From Lepeophtheirus salmonis (lineage: Eukaryota > Arthropoda > Copepoda > Siphonostomatoida > Caligidae), in assembly GCF_016086655.4 (NCBI RefSeq), contig NC_052132.2, forward strand, positions 13,270,805-13,334,804: a stretch of DNA of 64,000 nucleotides, in the 5' to 3' direction. Numbering within the stretch: the stretch's first letter is position 1; every line of letters starts with the position of its first letter. Under the pieces are notes generated by a model, which saw only the letters and a list, made by a program, of their open reading frames with translations, did not search any database and was not told the origin of the DNA. Below are positions 1-11,345 of this stretch, piece after piece. The translations under genes and the position numbers were made by a program.

Positions 1-72
1 TTAAATAATAAATTCAATATATATTTTGATAACAAACATTTATATTTCATTATATATTATTTTACATTTTAG

Positions 73-3000
73 CCCCACATTGAAGAGAATATGTTTCGTC
101 GTCGATCTGTAGAAGGGCAATGGCTATTGACTAACAATGCAGTTCTAACTCTTTTCGACTATAAGAAGAAAAAAGATAATCGGAAACCCTCAACAAATAG
201 AAATAGAGTAAAGGAAGAGCTGGATAGAAATAGATTTAACATCATTTTATACCCTTCTTACGCCAAGAATTGTTCATATTCACTTGAAAAAGGCGTTTTT
301 ATATATCAACCATATGAGCAGTTTAATGAATTGATGGTTCAAGAAGTCACTGACGTTACAATACCAGGAAATGATCAAAATCCCTCGAAATCCTGCTCAA
401 GTTGTAAATATTTATTACTTAGGAATAAAGCTCTTTTAGAAAAGAATGCTCAACTTCATATGAAAATAGCGAAACGGAAGGCCTCACATAAATCCAGAAG
501 ACTTTGGATTTAACAACGTTGCAACTTTAAAACGAAAAAGGTATTTTTCAATATATTAAGCTGCAACAAATTCAGAATATTATTATATTCTGAATATCTT
601 TTTGGCTAATTCTCTTAACACAAATGACACTAACATAAAAAAAATTCTCAACGATGACCAAATTAAATTTCTATGTCGAAAAGGAAAAAAAGCCATTTGT
701 CCTTGGACAAATTTAACCGTCAAAAAAGCTCTTAAATTAAGGTATATAATAGTTTAGAAGTGTTAAACAATTACATCATTGTAATTTTCACAGATTTGTT
801 ATTGAGGGGGGTAGTTTGAATTTATTTATCATGGTATTCAAATAATATAATTTGAAATACATTAACAACTATATTTAAGCCTAACTATAATATAATTTAT
901 CATAAACTGAACTTAGTGATGACATATATATTTAGTCACTGAATAATAGAGGAGCTCAATATTTATTCGTCATTAAGAGCTTTATGCATACATAAGCATA
1001 GAACAATTATTTATTTTGGAGTCAAATTGGACTCTAGGGTTCCTAACTAATGAATCAACGTCGTAACAGTCATAATAACTTATATCCTATTTGTATAATA
1101 ATAATACAGAGAGACAATTAAATTTACTTATGTTAATTTAAATGATACGTTAATTATTTCAATAAAAATAAGTAAAACATTATTTGAGTACATTTTGATA
1201 TTTCACTTATTAATTTATAAATCCTTCGGAATTTTATAAAACCTAAGGCGGGTTTGATCTTTTGAACATATTGGAGGTGAATATTCGTCTTTTCCATTCG
1301 TAGAGAAGTGATCTCTTATTGGTTTAAGTTTATCCTTCCATCATAATGATAAATCCATTTTCAGAATGATATTCAGGATATAGAAGGATTGTAGCCTAGA
1401 ACCTTTATTAACTATAAGAATTCTATTACGATCTAAAAGTGAAGGGGATATTCTTAAGTTCGTAGATCCTATTGTAATGTTATTTTTATTTATTTTTTTC
1501 TGACTCCTTAAAACCATATTGTTGAATGATTTATGTCTTAATATTTTTGTATCTACATAAATGTACTTTTTTATTTAATTCAGGTTTTCCTATGGATTGT
1601 TAGGATATGATGTCGTCATTGGTGGAGGATACCCATTACCTTCAATACGAACTCTTCAAAGGAAAACTGAAGGCATTGCATTTGAGAGTTGAATATTAGA
1701 AGATATTTTTTGTATTTTGAAGCTTAAAGTTGAAACTTTGGAAGAGAGGGGAAAAAATTGTGGGTCATTTTAATAGATGAAATGACGATAAAAAAGTATA
1801 AGGACTATGATCTAAGGTCAGATTCCTTAATAGGTTATTTTACTCTCCCAGGGCATCAGGGGGATTTTGCAACACATATCTTAGTAATTATGCTGGCTGG
1901 AATAATTAATAGACGGAAGCATGTTGTTGCATATTTTTTTACACCTGACTCTGTTGAAGTGTCTATTTTTGGCAAATTAATCAAAGAAATAATAATGAGA
2001 GCTTCTGAAATTGATTTGAGGATTCGATCCATAACTACTGATATGGACCCATTGAACCAATCAATGTTCCGATGGTAGGGTGTTAATTGTGGAAGAAACA
2101 AAACGATCAACAACTGTATTTCTCATCCTGCTTACCCTGAAAAAAAACTATATTTTTTATATGATGTTCCTCATCTTCTAAAAAATATTCGCTCTTCTAA
2201 TATATCGAACAACGATAGTGTTCTTCCTTAATTACTGAAACTCCGATCTCCTCTGGTATATGCACTATAATCTACGAAGACTTATTGAAAAAGAGGACAA
2301 GCAGGAGTTGAAAATTGATCATAAGTTATCTAATAGTATTTTCAATCCCACTCATTTTTCTAAAATGAGTGTTAGGTGATGACTGACATTCTTCTCCCAT
2401 GCAACAAGTGCAGCATTAAGATATTATTCATATTATGATTTAGATAAAGGAAACAATACTTTACCTGAATTTATAGACTTAATTCGGAATTGGTTCGATC
2501 TAATGTCATTCAGATCTACATCAATGGCATTAAGTAACCATAACAGAGAAAAATATGAGGAGGCCATTTTATTCTTGGAAAAATTAAAATTATGATCCAA
2601 AGTATAACCGTTGGAGTTAATTGACGTTGGAAACCTTGGCAAAGTGGTTTAATTTTATCAACTACATCTATTCTTCAACTTCACAAGGAATTGCTGGAGG
2701 AAGGAGTTTCGTTTATTTTTACAAGTAGGTTTACTCAAGATGCAGTGGAAAATCTTTTCAGCATGATTAGAAGTCCCACCCAAACATCTTTGAAGGGTAT
2801 GAATAATCTGAAAATAATAAGCTTCAGTCAATTTATGAAAGAAAAAGAACCAACTATCAATTCGACAATGGGGATTATCTCTGTGATTTTCTCGAAGAAA
2901 TCAAAGTAAATAAAAATAAGGAGGAGGATTGTTTTCTTCAAAAGTTAACACTTCATCAAGAAATAGATGAAATCATAAAAAGTGAACAGCAAAAAAATAT

Positions 3001-3463
3001 TTTATATTAAAAAGCAGGCTACATTTTGAGCCAACTAAATTCTAGAGGGATATGTTGTTCAGTATGTATAGATACTGCTACTAACTGTGATCCAAAACCT
3101 TATTCTAATCTTTTGGAATTGAAGGACTACGCAGGTTGGAGTCTTTTTCGATGTAGCAATTACATTTTTGAATACATATTTTTACCTGCAGAAAAATAAT
3201 TCTGCCTAATTATGAATAACTCTATTATAAACGGAATAAAAAATATTACAAATATACATAATAACCAATTAAAAATCGAAAAAAAAGGATGTTGATATAC
3301 CCAACTTTCATAACATTCATCCTAAAATAATTAAAATAAAATGCCAGGTTAGAATTAAAATGCATGCTAAATTAGCTAGGAAGTTTTTGAGAGAAAATTC
3401 TAAAATAAATAATATTAGATCAAGCAAGAGTGTTGCTATGCATGAAATTGTTAAAAATATTTA
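73..3463 (+). pseudogene. P-element-like (THAP9-type) transposase relic
   Basis: This is a decayed DNA transposase of the P-element/THAP9 family, a nuclear DDE-type recombinase. Exon A runs 73-741 after an acceptor at 71-72. It opens with the end of a THAP zinc finger (HIEENMF, then AVLTLFDY, the family's AVPTxF box) and later reads LNDDQIKFLCRK and VKKALKLR. Exon B starts at 1584, and the junction restores LRFSYGLLGYD followed by YPLPSIRTLQR. The catalytic region is seen as VILIDEMTIKKY, LPGHQGDFATH, TDMDPLNQSMF and, near 2160, LYFLYDVPHLLKNI. The C-terminal part has SRFTQDAVENLFSMIRS near 2725. The start of the THAP finger lies outside the window. In-frame stops (near 513, 1692, 2076) and frameshifts (near 1757 and elsewhere) show it is dead. 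The 842-bp intron carries a repeat that recurs just after the gene. The family call is from recognised motifs; the exact clade is not resolved. Confidence 0.85.
930..1340 (+). repeat. Diverged dispersed repeat, copy A (inside the P-like intron)
   Basis: An AT-rich block of about 400 bp that matches 3560-3960 in the same orientation with many substitutions and small gaps. Shared landmarks in order are TATGCATACATAA, TTTGGAGTC or TAGGAGTC, ACAGAGA..CAATTAAATTTAC, a GATCCT or AATCCT stretch before GGAATTTTATRAAAC, and the final GTTTAAGTTTATC or GTTTAACTTTATC. No coding content was recognised. Confidence 0.6.
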
Positions 3464-3559
3464 AACTATATAATGAACTATTGAATAAATAAATTAATTA
3501 TGTATTCAAATAAATTATTTCTTATTGAGTAATGAAAAGGGACTAAATATCTATACATA

Positions 3560-3960
3560 TATTTTATAAAAGCTTCGACTTTAAGACCTTCATTATGATC
3601 AAGGAGCTGTATGCATACATAAATATAAATCTGTTAGTTATTTAGGAGTCCAATATGGTTTCAAAATTAAATAATACACTTCTGAACAATACGAATAAAT
3701 TGTATTGTATTTTTGGAATGATAACACAGAGATCCCATTAAATTTACATCGATTTAAATGACTTAATACTTATTTCTATAAAATTAAATAAATCATTAGT
3801 TAAGTACAATTAGATATTTGAGTAATTTATTTATAGATCCTAGGGAATTTTATGAAACGTAGAGAGAGTTTGATGATTTCAATAGATTTATCCTAATAGA
3901 CTATCTGATTGTAGGTGTTTAACTTTATCTTTCATAAGAGTTATTAGCTGAACAATATCT
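3560..3960 (+). repeat. Diverged dispersed repeat, copy B (downstream of the P-like relic)
   Basis: Second copy of the block at 930-1340, same strand, lying about 100 bp beyond the last recognisable P-like codon. The two copies bracket the catalytic exon. Either each is an independent insertion of one family or they are internal repeats of the P-like element itself. Confidence 0.6.
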
Positions 3961-4985
3961 TAGAAGAACATTCTGTATTCAGTATTACAAATTAAGTTAA
4001 TTCATATGTTCAATATATATTCATGTCTCATACGGAGGAATAAGGATACTCAGTTGACAAAGAGTTTGCATTGACTCAGGAGAGGGTAAAATGTATTATT
4101 AATTATTTTAAAAGAAAAAAAATAAGCTACATTTTGACTAAGATTCATATATTGTAATTTAATACAAGTAGACGTTTTCGAAAAGGGTTATGTATTTTTC
4201 TTTAGAATAAACCAGAAAACATACACTATTAATTAAAACCATAGTTCATAGTATCTTAATCATAATTATGCTCTAAAAAATTATTAAAATTATTTTAAAA
4301 TATAACTACATAACCCAAATCATCTAGGAAGGGTATTTATATTCTATATTTTTTGATCGAGGTTACGTGAATTCTGAACATAATTTATATACATGGTTTT
4401 TGTTTACTTTCTATTTCAATCATGTCGTCTCCTCTTTCCTTTTTAGTCTCTTTAGTCTGGGAGTAACAAGCATAGAGATATAAAGTATTTTTTATCTCCA
4501 TGGCAATAAGAGATATATAGCAGTTGGTATGATTGTTTATATATCTACCATATGATTTTAGGTATTTTTTCTAATCCTTTTGGAAGGAAAGGTTGCGTAA
4601 TATAATAAAGGTAACGACGTGATCTTGCTTACAGAAAAATATACCCTGTTGTCAGCTGTCAATGTTGCTAGTTTTTTTTCTAGTCAGTGTTATGAATGTT
4701 GATTAGTTGAATTAAGCTTATATAATTAATTTAATAGTTCGTAAGAATTGGCCACTACCAACTAAATTTGGGTTTTTTTCAGTTTATTTTTATATGAAAG
4801 GTTGTGTGGTACAATAAAGCTAAGGACGTGCAATATTCAGTGGTTAAAAAAACATGACGCTTGAAAATCACACTTTTTTTGTAATTGCTACTTTTTAAAA
4901 CAATATTCACAGATCTGCTATCATTATTCTTTAATTTTTGAGGAGAGAAAAATAAGTATAAAATAATCCCTAGCGCATGAAAGAG
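3961..4985. other. Intergenic, pieces of a dispersed repeat
   Basis: No gene is seen. 4500-4530 (AGAGATATATAGCAGTTGGT) and 4645-4665 (TTGTCAGCTGTCAATG) match pieces of the repeat family at 37.6-38.1 kb, 46.3-46.8 kb, 50.1 kb and 53.4 kb, but not in one consistent order or orientation. This looks like overlapping or rearranged insertions. Confidence 0.45.
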
Positions 4986-5004
4986 GAAGAGTTACTCTGA
5001 GGAT

Positions 5005-5356
5005 TTGTTGTCGAGTTATAAGTGTAAGTCCTTGTTGTACTCGGAGGACAATGCAAGAGATATTGGAGTTTCACACCGGACTGTCCAGAGAGCTAACAAA
5101 AGAGTGAATGAAAAGAGCCTTGTGAGGGTTGAGAGGCCACTTTTGACACCAGCAATGAAAGAACCCCATCTCCTCCGTTGCAAGACTCTTTTGAATAAGT
5201 ACTTTGAACATTTTTTTTTTTACACTTTTGACCCCCTACAGCCCTGATACCAACCCCCTTGACATGCACTTGAAAGATTTAAGCCTGCAGTGTCCGTCAT
5301 CCAAACACCAAGGCCCTCAAATCCACTATCAGCGAGCACTGGGACGCCATGACAGC
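5005..5356 (+). pseudogene. Tc1/mariner-type transposase, internally deleted
   Basis: Remnant of a mariner-superfamily transposase. The N-terminal DNA-binding part reads ARDIGVSHRTVQRANK, then SLVRVERPLLTPAMKE and LLRCKTLLN. The reading then jumps, without the first catalytic aspartate region, to a C-terminal stretch around 5245-5356: SPDTNPLDMHLKD, a stop, then ACSVRHPNTKALKSTISEHW. The SPDxNPLD box normally holds the second and third acidic residues of the catalytic triad. The loss of the middle and the stop mean it cannot act. A close relative lies at 43885-44425 on the other strand, and shorter pieces near 49500-49585 and 55330-55392. The superfamily is clear; the subfamily is not. Confidence 0.85.
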
Positions 5357-6312
5357 TATATTGAAAATTAAGAGAGCTCAGAGACAAATCTATTTATAGT
5401 ATTAACTTTGTTGAAATTCTATCGTTAATTAATAAATTATTTCTTGTTGAAGTTTAAAATTCAAAGTATTCAGATTTTAATGAACCACTTGGTATTTTAA
5501 TCTCTGCCTATATTTCTATGAAAGCTAGTTGTTTTAGAGAAGAAATTTCAAATCCTCGCTTTCTGGATGAATATTTATTTTTCACAAATTACGTTTCCAA
5601 ATCAATTAAACTTTTTTTAGAAAAGATTTATAAGGTTATAACAAATCTACTCATTGTAGCCTTATTTTTTATAATCAGGTGGAGGACGGGGCAATGACCC
5701 CCCCCAATTCCTCCTCCCCACATAAAACCCACCCTGATCAAATCTAAATAAATATGTAGGTATTATAACAGTAGATTAAAGCCTGTTTTTGTCTATTTAT
5801 AAATATATATACCTGTTATTGCTTCAATTCAGGGTGTGTAGAAACTTATCGAGACATTTATAGGGCATTTTATAAAGAGACTATGAACAAAAAGTTAGAT
5901 TTTATATTTATCATAGCTAAATGGATACATTTTGATAAAGAATTCCCTGAAAATTAATCGTAATTTTTCGATCAATTAATTATTGAATAAAAAGTTACTA
6001 TTAAATAATGAAAAGTGAGGAAGAAATATTGTAAAATATATGGTGTACGTAAACATAAAAACAATCATGATTCACAAAAATCAAGAAATAGAATAAAATT
6101 CCATATAAATTTTTACATTCCAATATTTACGACATATTTCGGTCAATTGTAGGATAACTTAAGATACCTAAGGGCTAAGAGTGTGAAGTATACCTTATGA
6201 CGTTTGATTTTGGTAACTTAATTTGACAGCTATATAACCTTTTAAATGAAATCTAACCATTCCTTTATTTGTAGCGATGCACTTTTGCTACTTTAAATGG
6301 AAATTGCGGCGC
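5357..6312. other. Intergenic, nothing recognised
   Basis: AT-rich spacer. A short GC-rich patch at 5685-5735 has a run of C (CCCCCCCAATTCCTCCTCCCC). No exon, RNA gene or element end was identified. Confidence 0.5.
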
Positions 6313-6525
6313 TTCCAAAGGATTAATCAGCTGAATTAAGACCTTTGTTAATATCAGCTGCATTTTATATGATTTTGGTGCGAGAAAATTAAATACTACT
6401 ATCAAGAGTAGAATCTACATTTAAAATATCATTAGTGCAGGGAAAATATTGTAATTATATTTAAATTCATGCATATTTATTTTATTGTACATTTTTAAAT
6501 CAATTTACTTTAAAGATAGGCGAGA
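6313..6525 (+). repeat. Dispersed repeat shared with 34.65 kb and 53.53 kb
   Basis: About 200 bp aligning with 34645-34835 on the same strand: CTGAATTAAGACCYTTGTTAAT, then TCTACATTTAAA, ATTAGTRCAGGRAAAATATTGTAATTAT and a TTTTTAAATCAATT tail. A shorter match is at 53527-53600. No coding content is visible. Confidence 0.65.
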
Positions 6526-7732
6526 ATTCTTCTTTTAGAGTGAGATGTTAGCACACCGACAAATATTAAATAATGAACAAAAAAAATAAAAAGAGCACAC
6601 GCATCAACTGTTTTTCCTTTTCTAATCGTTATACTTAGGTTTTTTCGTTACAAGATCCCTGCTCTAGTTATTATGAAGAGAAAGCCCTGCTGCGACAGAA
6701 ATGATTCATCTATATCGCAGATGATTAAAGGAGTTTGACAAAATATCGTTTTCACTTGACGTCACAATTTGATGTCCATTTTGGGGACCTGAATAACCAA
6801 TTTTATACCTTTATTCTATTAATATTAAGAAAAATACTAAACTATTGAATGTTAAAGTGGGACCAACGAATAAAAAGACTTAAGCCCTAATTTTTATCAA
6901 AAATGTATCCCTCTAATGCCTACTTTTATTATATATGGGACCCTAAAATGCATTAAAAATATGTTATTACATCGTTTTACGATTTTATATCCGTATTGAA
7001 GACAATAAATTAACCATTTTAATGGAAAGAATCTGATATTTTTCTATAACTATCCCACATTTCTCGTCTCTCATCGATCAAAAAAAAAAATTGGACAACT
7101 CAAGCTATTTTTATTGATTTTTGGTACATATTACTTTAATTTAATTAAAATATCTCTATTAATCTTTGGTATAAAATAGTATTCAATGCAAGTGTATAAG
7201 TCTCCTTTATTCATAAAGCTATTTGATGGAGTTTTATCAAGGTTTAATCGAAATTTTTCTATTTTATTAAGTAAAAGTATCAATTTTGAACCCCCAAGAG
7301 GGTGTTTCTTTCCATTATAATACAATTTATGACGTTAGTCAAAATGCTCAATTAAATGATACTATAGAATTTTTAAAAAAAAGGTTTAGTAGATTACCTG
7401 ATTCAAATTGTTCCGTTACTAAAATTATATCTACACACTATAAATTATATAATTAGCAAAACATATTAAAGAACAGTTTTAGAGAGGCTAATTATTATGC
7501 AAGTATATATTTAAAAAAAATCTTTAATTCAAAAACGAATTCAACAACAAGCAACAAAACAAAAAATACAGGAAATACAACAACATTACAGAGCGTTTTT
7601 GTTGTCCAAGGTCATTGCTACGAATGCATCAACAGTCTGAAAGACCAACTTACTTTTTAAAAGTAAGAAAAATAAAATATTTTTTTTTAAATCACAATTT
7701 AGTAATAAACTCATATCCTTTAGAAGAGAGTA
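6526..7732. other. Intergenic, upstream of the small spliced gene
   Basis: AT-rich, with a TGACGTCA-type octamer at about 6758-6765 and oligo-A runs. No element ends or exons were recognised. The promoter of the gene starting at 7733 should lie here, but no clear TATA or initiator stands out. Confidence 0.4.
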
Positions 7733-10592
7733 ATGAACGGTTCTTCATGGCATCCAAGTATATTGTATTTTGTGTTATTCTTAACTCTCCTATGTATATC
7801 ACTTATAAAGTGGGACTCAATATTACCGTTAAAACTACCGAAATTAGAACTTTATAGCCAAAGACTTGAGGATCACGTTCCAGATCATTGTAAGTTCAAA
7901 ATCATAAAATTATCTCTAAAGTCTATCTCTCGACGCCCTAATTACCTAGTTACAGGTGTGTTATACCATTTTGTTATACCATAGCTAATACTTAATAGTC
8001 CCTATTTCCGACAAACATAGTCCTCAAACTGAATTATTTATTAAATTAATATGTAGAACTTGACGAATTATAAAAATATTTTCACGTTGAATTCGTTATA
8101 TGAACATACTTATGAAGATGAGTCATTTGATGGATGTCAATAACGTTTATTTATTTAGACTTCAAACAACTACAAGTGTGCAACATACCTAGTCAATAGA
8201 TAGTAGTAGGTATGTGTCGGCATCACATGAATACATAATATTGTATGAATTTGTAAGATAATCCTCCTCTTCGCGACATGTAGTTTATGAGACTATTCAA
8301 ATGTAATAAAGTCATGTAACAATATCTTCATCATAAGCTATAATCAAGGATAATTGCTTTATAGATTATATTAATTTCAGGGATATCTGAAGGGGGTGGG
8401 ATGGAGAAGCTGTAACCCCTTCCCCCCCACTAAAAAAAAATGAATGCATTTTTGTTCTTTACTTGAAAATTTAATATTTGAAATTTTTTTTCAAAAATTT
8501 AATTTTCCGTAGGTAGCTATGGATTTTTGAAATTTTTTCCCCCAAAATGTATTTTTTTGAGAATAGCTATAGATTTTTTTTCAAAAAATTAAATTTTTGT
8601 AAAAAGCTGTGGATTTTTGAAATTTCCATCTACAAAATTAAATATTTGAAATTTTTTACCAAAAAATTAAATTTCAATAATGGTATTTAAATTTTTTTTT
8701 TTTTTTAAACAATTTAAATTTTTTGCTCCCCCACCTCCCAAATATATATATATACATAGTTCTGCAGCAATGATAACTATTTTTGCATATTTGTAAACAA
8801 TTAATATGAACATAATTAAGCGGTTTTTTTAATCATGAAAAAAGCTTCGTTATCCCCAAATAAATGTATCTAATATTATGTTTATAAGAAGCAAAATTCT
8901 TTGACTAGTGACAAAGTATGGTTTGAAATTGGCTTATTAAACATATATATATATATACATGTTGCGTACAAGTTGCAACCAAAAAATTACATGAATCATT
9001 TTAAATGAAGAATTTACGGGAAGGATAATGCAATAATTGAATATTCGATGGATGATGAATATAAAAATGATGTAATTTTTGACAATTTTATTAAAAATTT
9101 CTAAAATAGTAGGTATAGTAAAAAGAAATTCATTATTTTCTCAAGAGATGGCTTCAGTAATGTGTATCTCACATTTTATAAATACCATTAGTTTTAAGTA
9201 GATGGCGTTAGAAAGATAAGATTTTGTAATAACAAAATATTAGGACTTATTGGGATTGTTTGACTTAATATTTTTGAGTGCCCGTCTAAGACAAACTCTA
9301 GCAAAGAGAAAATTCCCCATATTTTACAGTTTTTATTCGAAGGAGGGGAAAACGCAAGCCAGTTGGCTAAAAATGTTAATAGTAAATATGGTCCTGATAC
9401 TGTAACATATAATCACGCGTAATTATAGTTTCGTCTATTATGTTTTGGTAATTTTGATGTCAATGATGGCTTTGTAAGGACAATTGTTGAAAATGCGGAT
9501 AAAATAATGAAAATCGTAGAGTCCTGCCGTATGTAAGCCCTGTTTCATTCTCAAGGAGATAAGCATTCATGGAGGGAGGAATCTATTAAAAATAGTTGAT
9601 TTAGTTTTACTACACATTATATAAGTATTCTGTCCACATTATAGAGTTCAATTGTCTACAGTTATATTACTCATAACTAGTGTTTTGTCGGCCCTTATTT
9701 AGGAAAGAGTACCACAGTCCAGTCCCTTCCGGTCCTATCCAGTCACACTTGTGGGTCCTTAAAGAAGATAAATCAATCCCTTATAACATCACTGAGGGTG
9801 TTTTTCCTTTTTTTTAATTATTCCATTATATAATAGAATAAGTTTTATACTAAGTAACAATATGTTCGTATTATAATAATAAAAATATTTTTTTGCAAGA
9901 TATGTGTAATAGTCATATTTCATATATCTTATTTGGCTTAATAAACCATCATTATTTGTATGAAAAATTCCAAACCGACAGTCTTAAGACTAGACTGGAC
10001 CGAATAAATGAGAAACGACACAACAAACTCATATATACGTAATAACCATGTAATTTGAATAGATCAAAATGAAATGACAGTATCAATTAATAGTGTTTTA
10101 ATTAGAATGACGAATGTTGCAATTTAATAATGGATTTTAAAACGAAGAAATTACAACTTGTACACAACATATACTTACATTGATGTTAACATAATATGCG
10201 CTCTTTTAAAAAGCAAATATATTTTTGTATGATTCTAGATAAAGGAATAATGCAAAAAACACTTGATAAGATTATTTGTCAATGTGTTCCAAGACTTGTA
10301 TGTGAAATTTACTCGTCCAAGAGCAAACAAAGATCCGAAACAGAGGAAAAACTTTTACATATTGCAGAGTAAATTTATTATATTATTTTATTTTAAAAAA
10401 AGTTTTCATAGAATGCAGCACTGATTTTCCAGATCACAGAGCATATTTGATTCACAAAATGGATACACCTTTGCTGCTTTCATAGGACAACAAGTTATGG
10501 AAAACGAAGGAAGTGGATGCAATGATTTTTTCTCAGATTGTCCTTTCTCTAGTCATGACATGCGTGAAATAGCTAAAAGGACGATTATTTAA
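7733..10592 (+). CDS. Small spliced gene: predicted single-pass membrane or secreted protein, unknown function
   Basis: Three exons assemble in frame: 7733-7955, 10239-10368 and 10433-10592, giving 170 aa. All junctions are GT-AG (donors GTGTGT and GTAAAT; acceptors ATTCTAG and TTTCCAG) with matching phases 1 and 2. Residues 9-25 (ILYFVLFLTLLCISLI) form one hydrophobic segment, either a signal peptide or a signal anchor. The C-terminal half is ordered in look: CQCVPRLVCEIY, a charged stretch, TFAAFIGQQV, then CNDFFSDCPFS and DMREIAKR. The CxPxxxCE.. and spaced later cysteines resemble small secreted or membrane proteins I associate with arthropods, but I cannot name a family. Intron 1 (2.28 kb) contains a mariner fragment, an A/T minisatellite and a MITE. 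AATAAA near 10894 could be its poly(A) signal. The structure is inferred without transcript evidence, and exon 1 is the weakest part. Confidence 0.55.
8440..8735. repeat. A/T minisatellite in intron 1 of the small gene
   Basis: Imperfect tandem copies of a roughly 60-70 bp A/T-rich unit. The recurring core is TAGCTATGGATTTTTGAAATTTTTT followed by AAAATTAAATTTTTG, seen near 8455, 8515, 8565, 8605 and 8650. It is framed by C- and G-rich patches at 8390-8430 (CCCTTCCCCCCCAC) and 8720-8740 (CTCCCCCACCTCCC). Confidence 0.65.
9312..9537 (+). pseudogene. Mariner-type transposase N-terminal fragment
   Basis: Within intron 1 of the small gene. The frame reads HILQFLFEGGENASQLAKN, then KYGPDTV, two stops, and GNFDVNDGF..IVENADKI. 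This is the layout of the mariner HTH N-terminus (IL..EF..G.NA...A.NI...YG..TV, then FRSGDFDLED). The catalytic domain is absent. A parallel N-terminal stretch with the same GKNAS..T pattern occurs in the mariner-like element at 28263-28720. Confidence 0.65.
9675..10015. mobile_element. MITE with inverted ends (TTATTTAGG / CCGAATAAAT family)
   Basis: The left end is TTTTGTCGGCCCTTATTTAGG; the right end, read in reverse complement, is TTGTGTCGTTTCTCATTTATTCGG. The interior has CAGTCC..CCGGTCC near the left and GACTAGACTGGACCG near the right, so the inverted similarity extends beyond the tips. Related elements are at 45500-45690 (both ends) and 60463-60530 (one end). There is no transposase, and the family is unknown to me. 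Confidence 0.5.
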
Positions 10593-11345
10593 TCGTTATA
10601 ATTATTGGATACATTGAGAATGATTTATATATATATAATTCTAGTCAAAAGGATGATAACATTGAAATGGAAATTGTCAAACAAAATTAGACATGGCATG
10701 ATGAAGGGAGAGCACAAAAAGATAAGTGAACTGCAATACACTTCTAGTAGTGAATGTTGGATTACTAATAATTAATTAATTATACAACATAATATACGTT
10801 CAGATCATATAGTTATTGATATAGTATAATTATAATCGGTGTTTCATTGCTTACAGATGGACGTGGATTAAAATAATTAATATAAGAATAGCATAAATAA
10901 AGTTTTTCCTTAATGTTTTTTTTTTTTTTTTTTTTTTTGAAAATAGCAGCATCAGTGACAAGACATTATTCACATCAAACAATAATAATAGTAATTAATT
11001 AATTAAAAGTCTTGTAAGGTAACATTTATTCATACGTATGTATATATATATAAATAAATTTTTAGCAATTCATATTTTTGGAGTTTATACACACTTATAT
11101 TTATTAATTCTTCATCACAATATATGTAATGCAATATTCCTATCGTGCGATTTATTTTCTTTACAATAACAATCTGGATTCCAGAGACTAAATTCGTGTA
11201 TAATTGTTGAAAACGATTCTTCTCATCCCTCATCATCTTCATCAATAAATTGAATATCCTCTACTTTCTCATTCGATGAAAATGTAGTTCCTCTCTCACA
11301 GATATCTGCGATCGTTGTGTTCTCTGATACCGGCGTTCCTAGTTG
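10593..11345. other. Intergenic between convergent genes
   Basis: This stretch should hold the 3' UTR of the small gene (possible AATAAA near 10894) and that of the MFSD14 gene on the other strand. A run of 23 T sits at 10916-10938. No further gene is seen. Confidence 0.5.
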
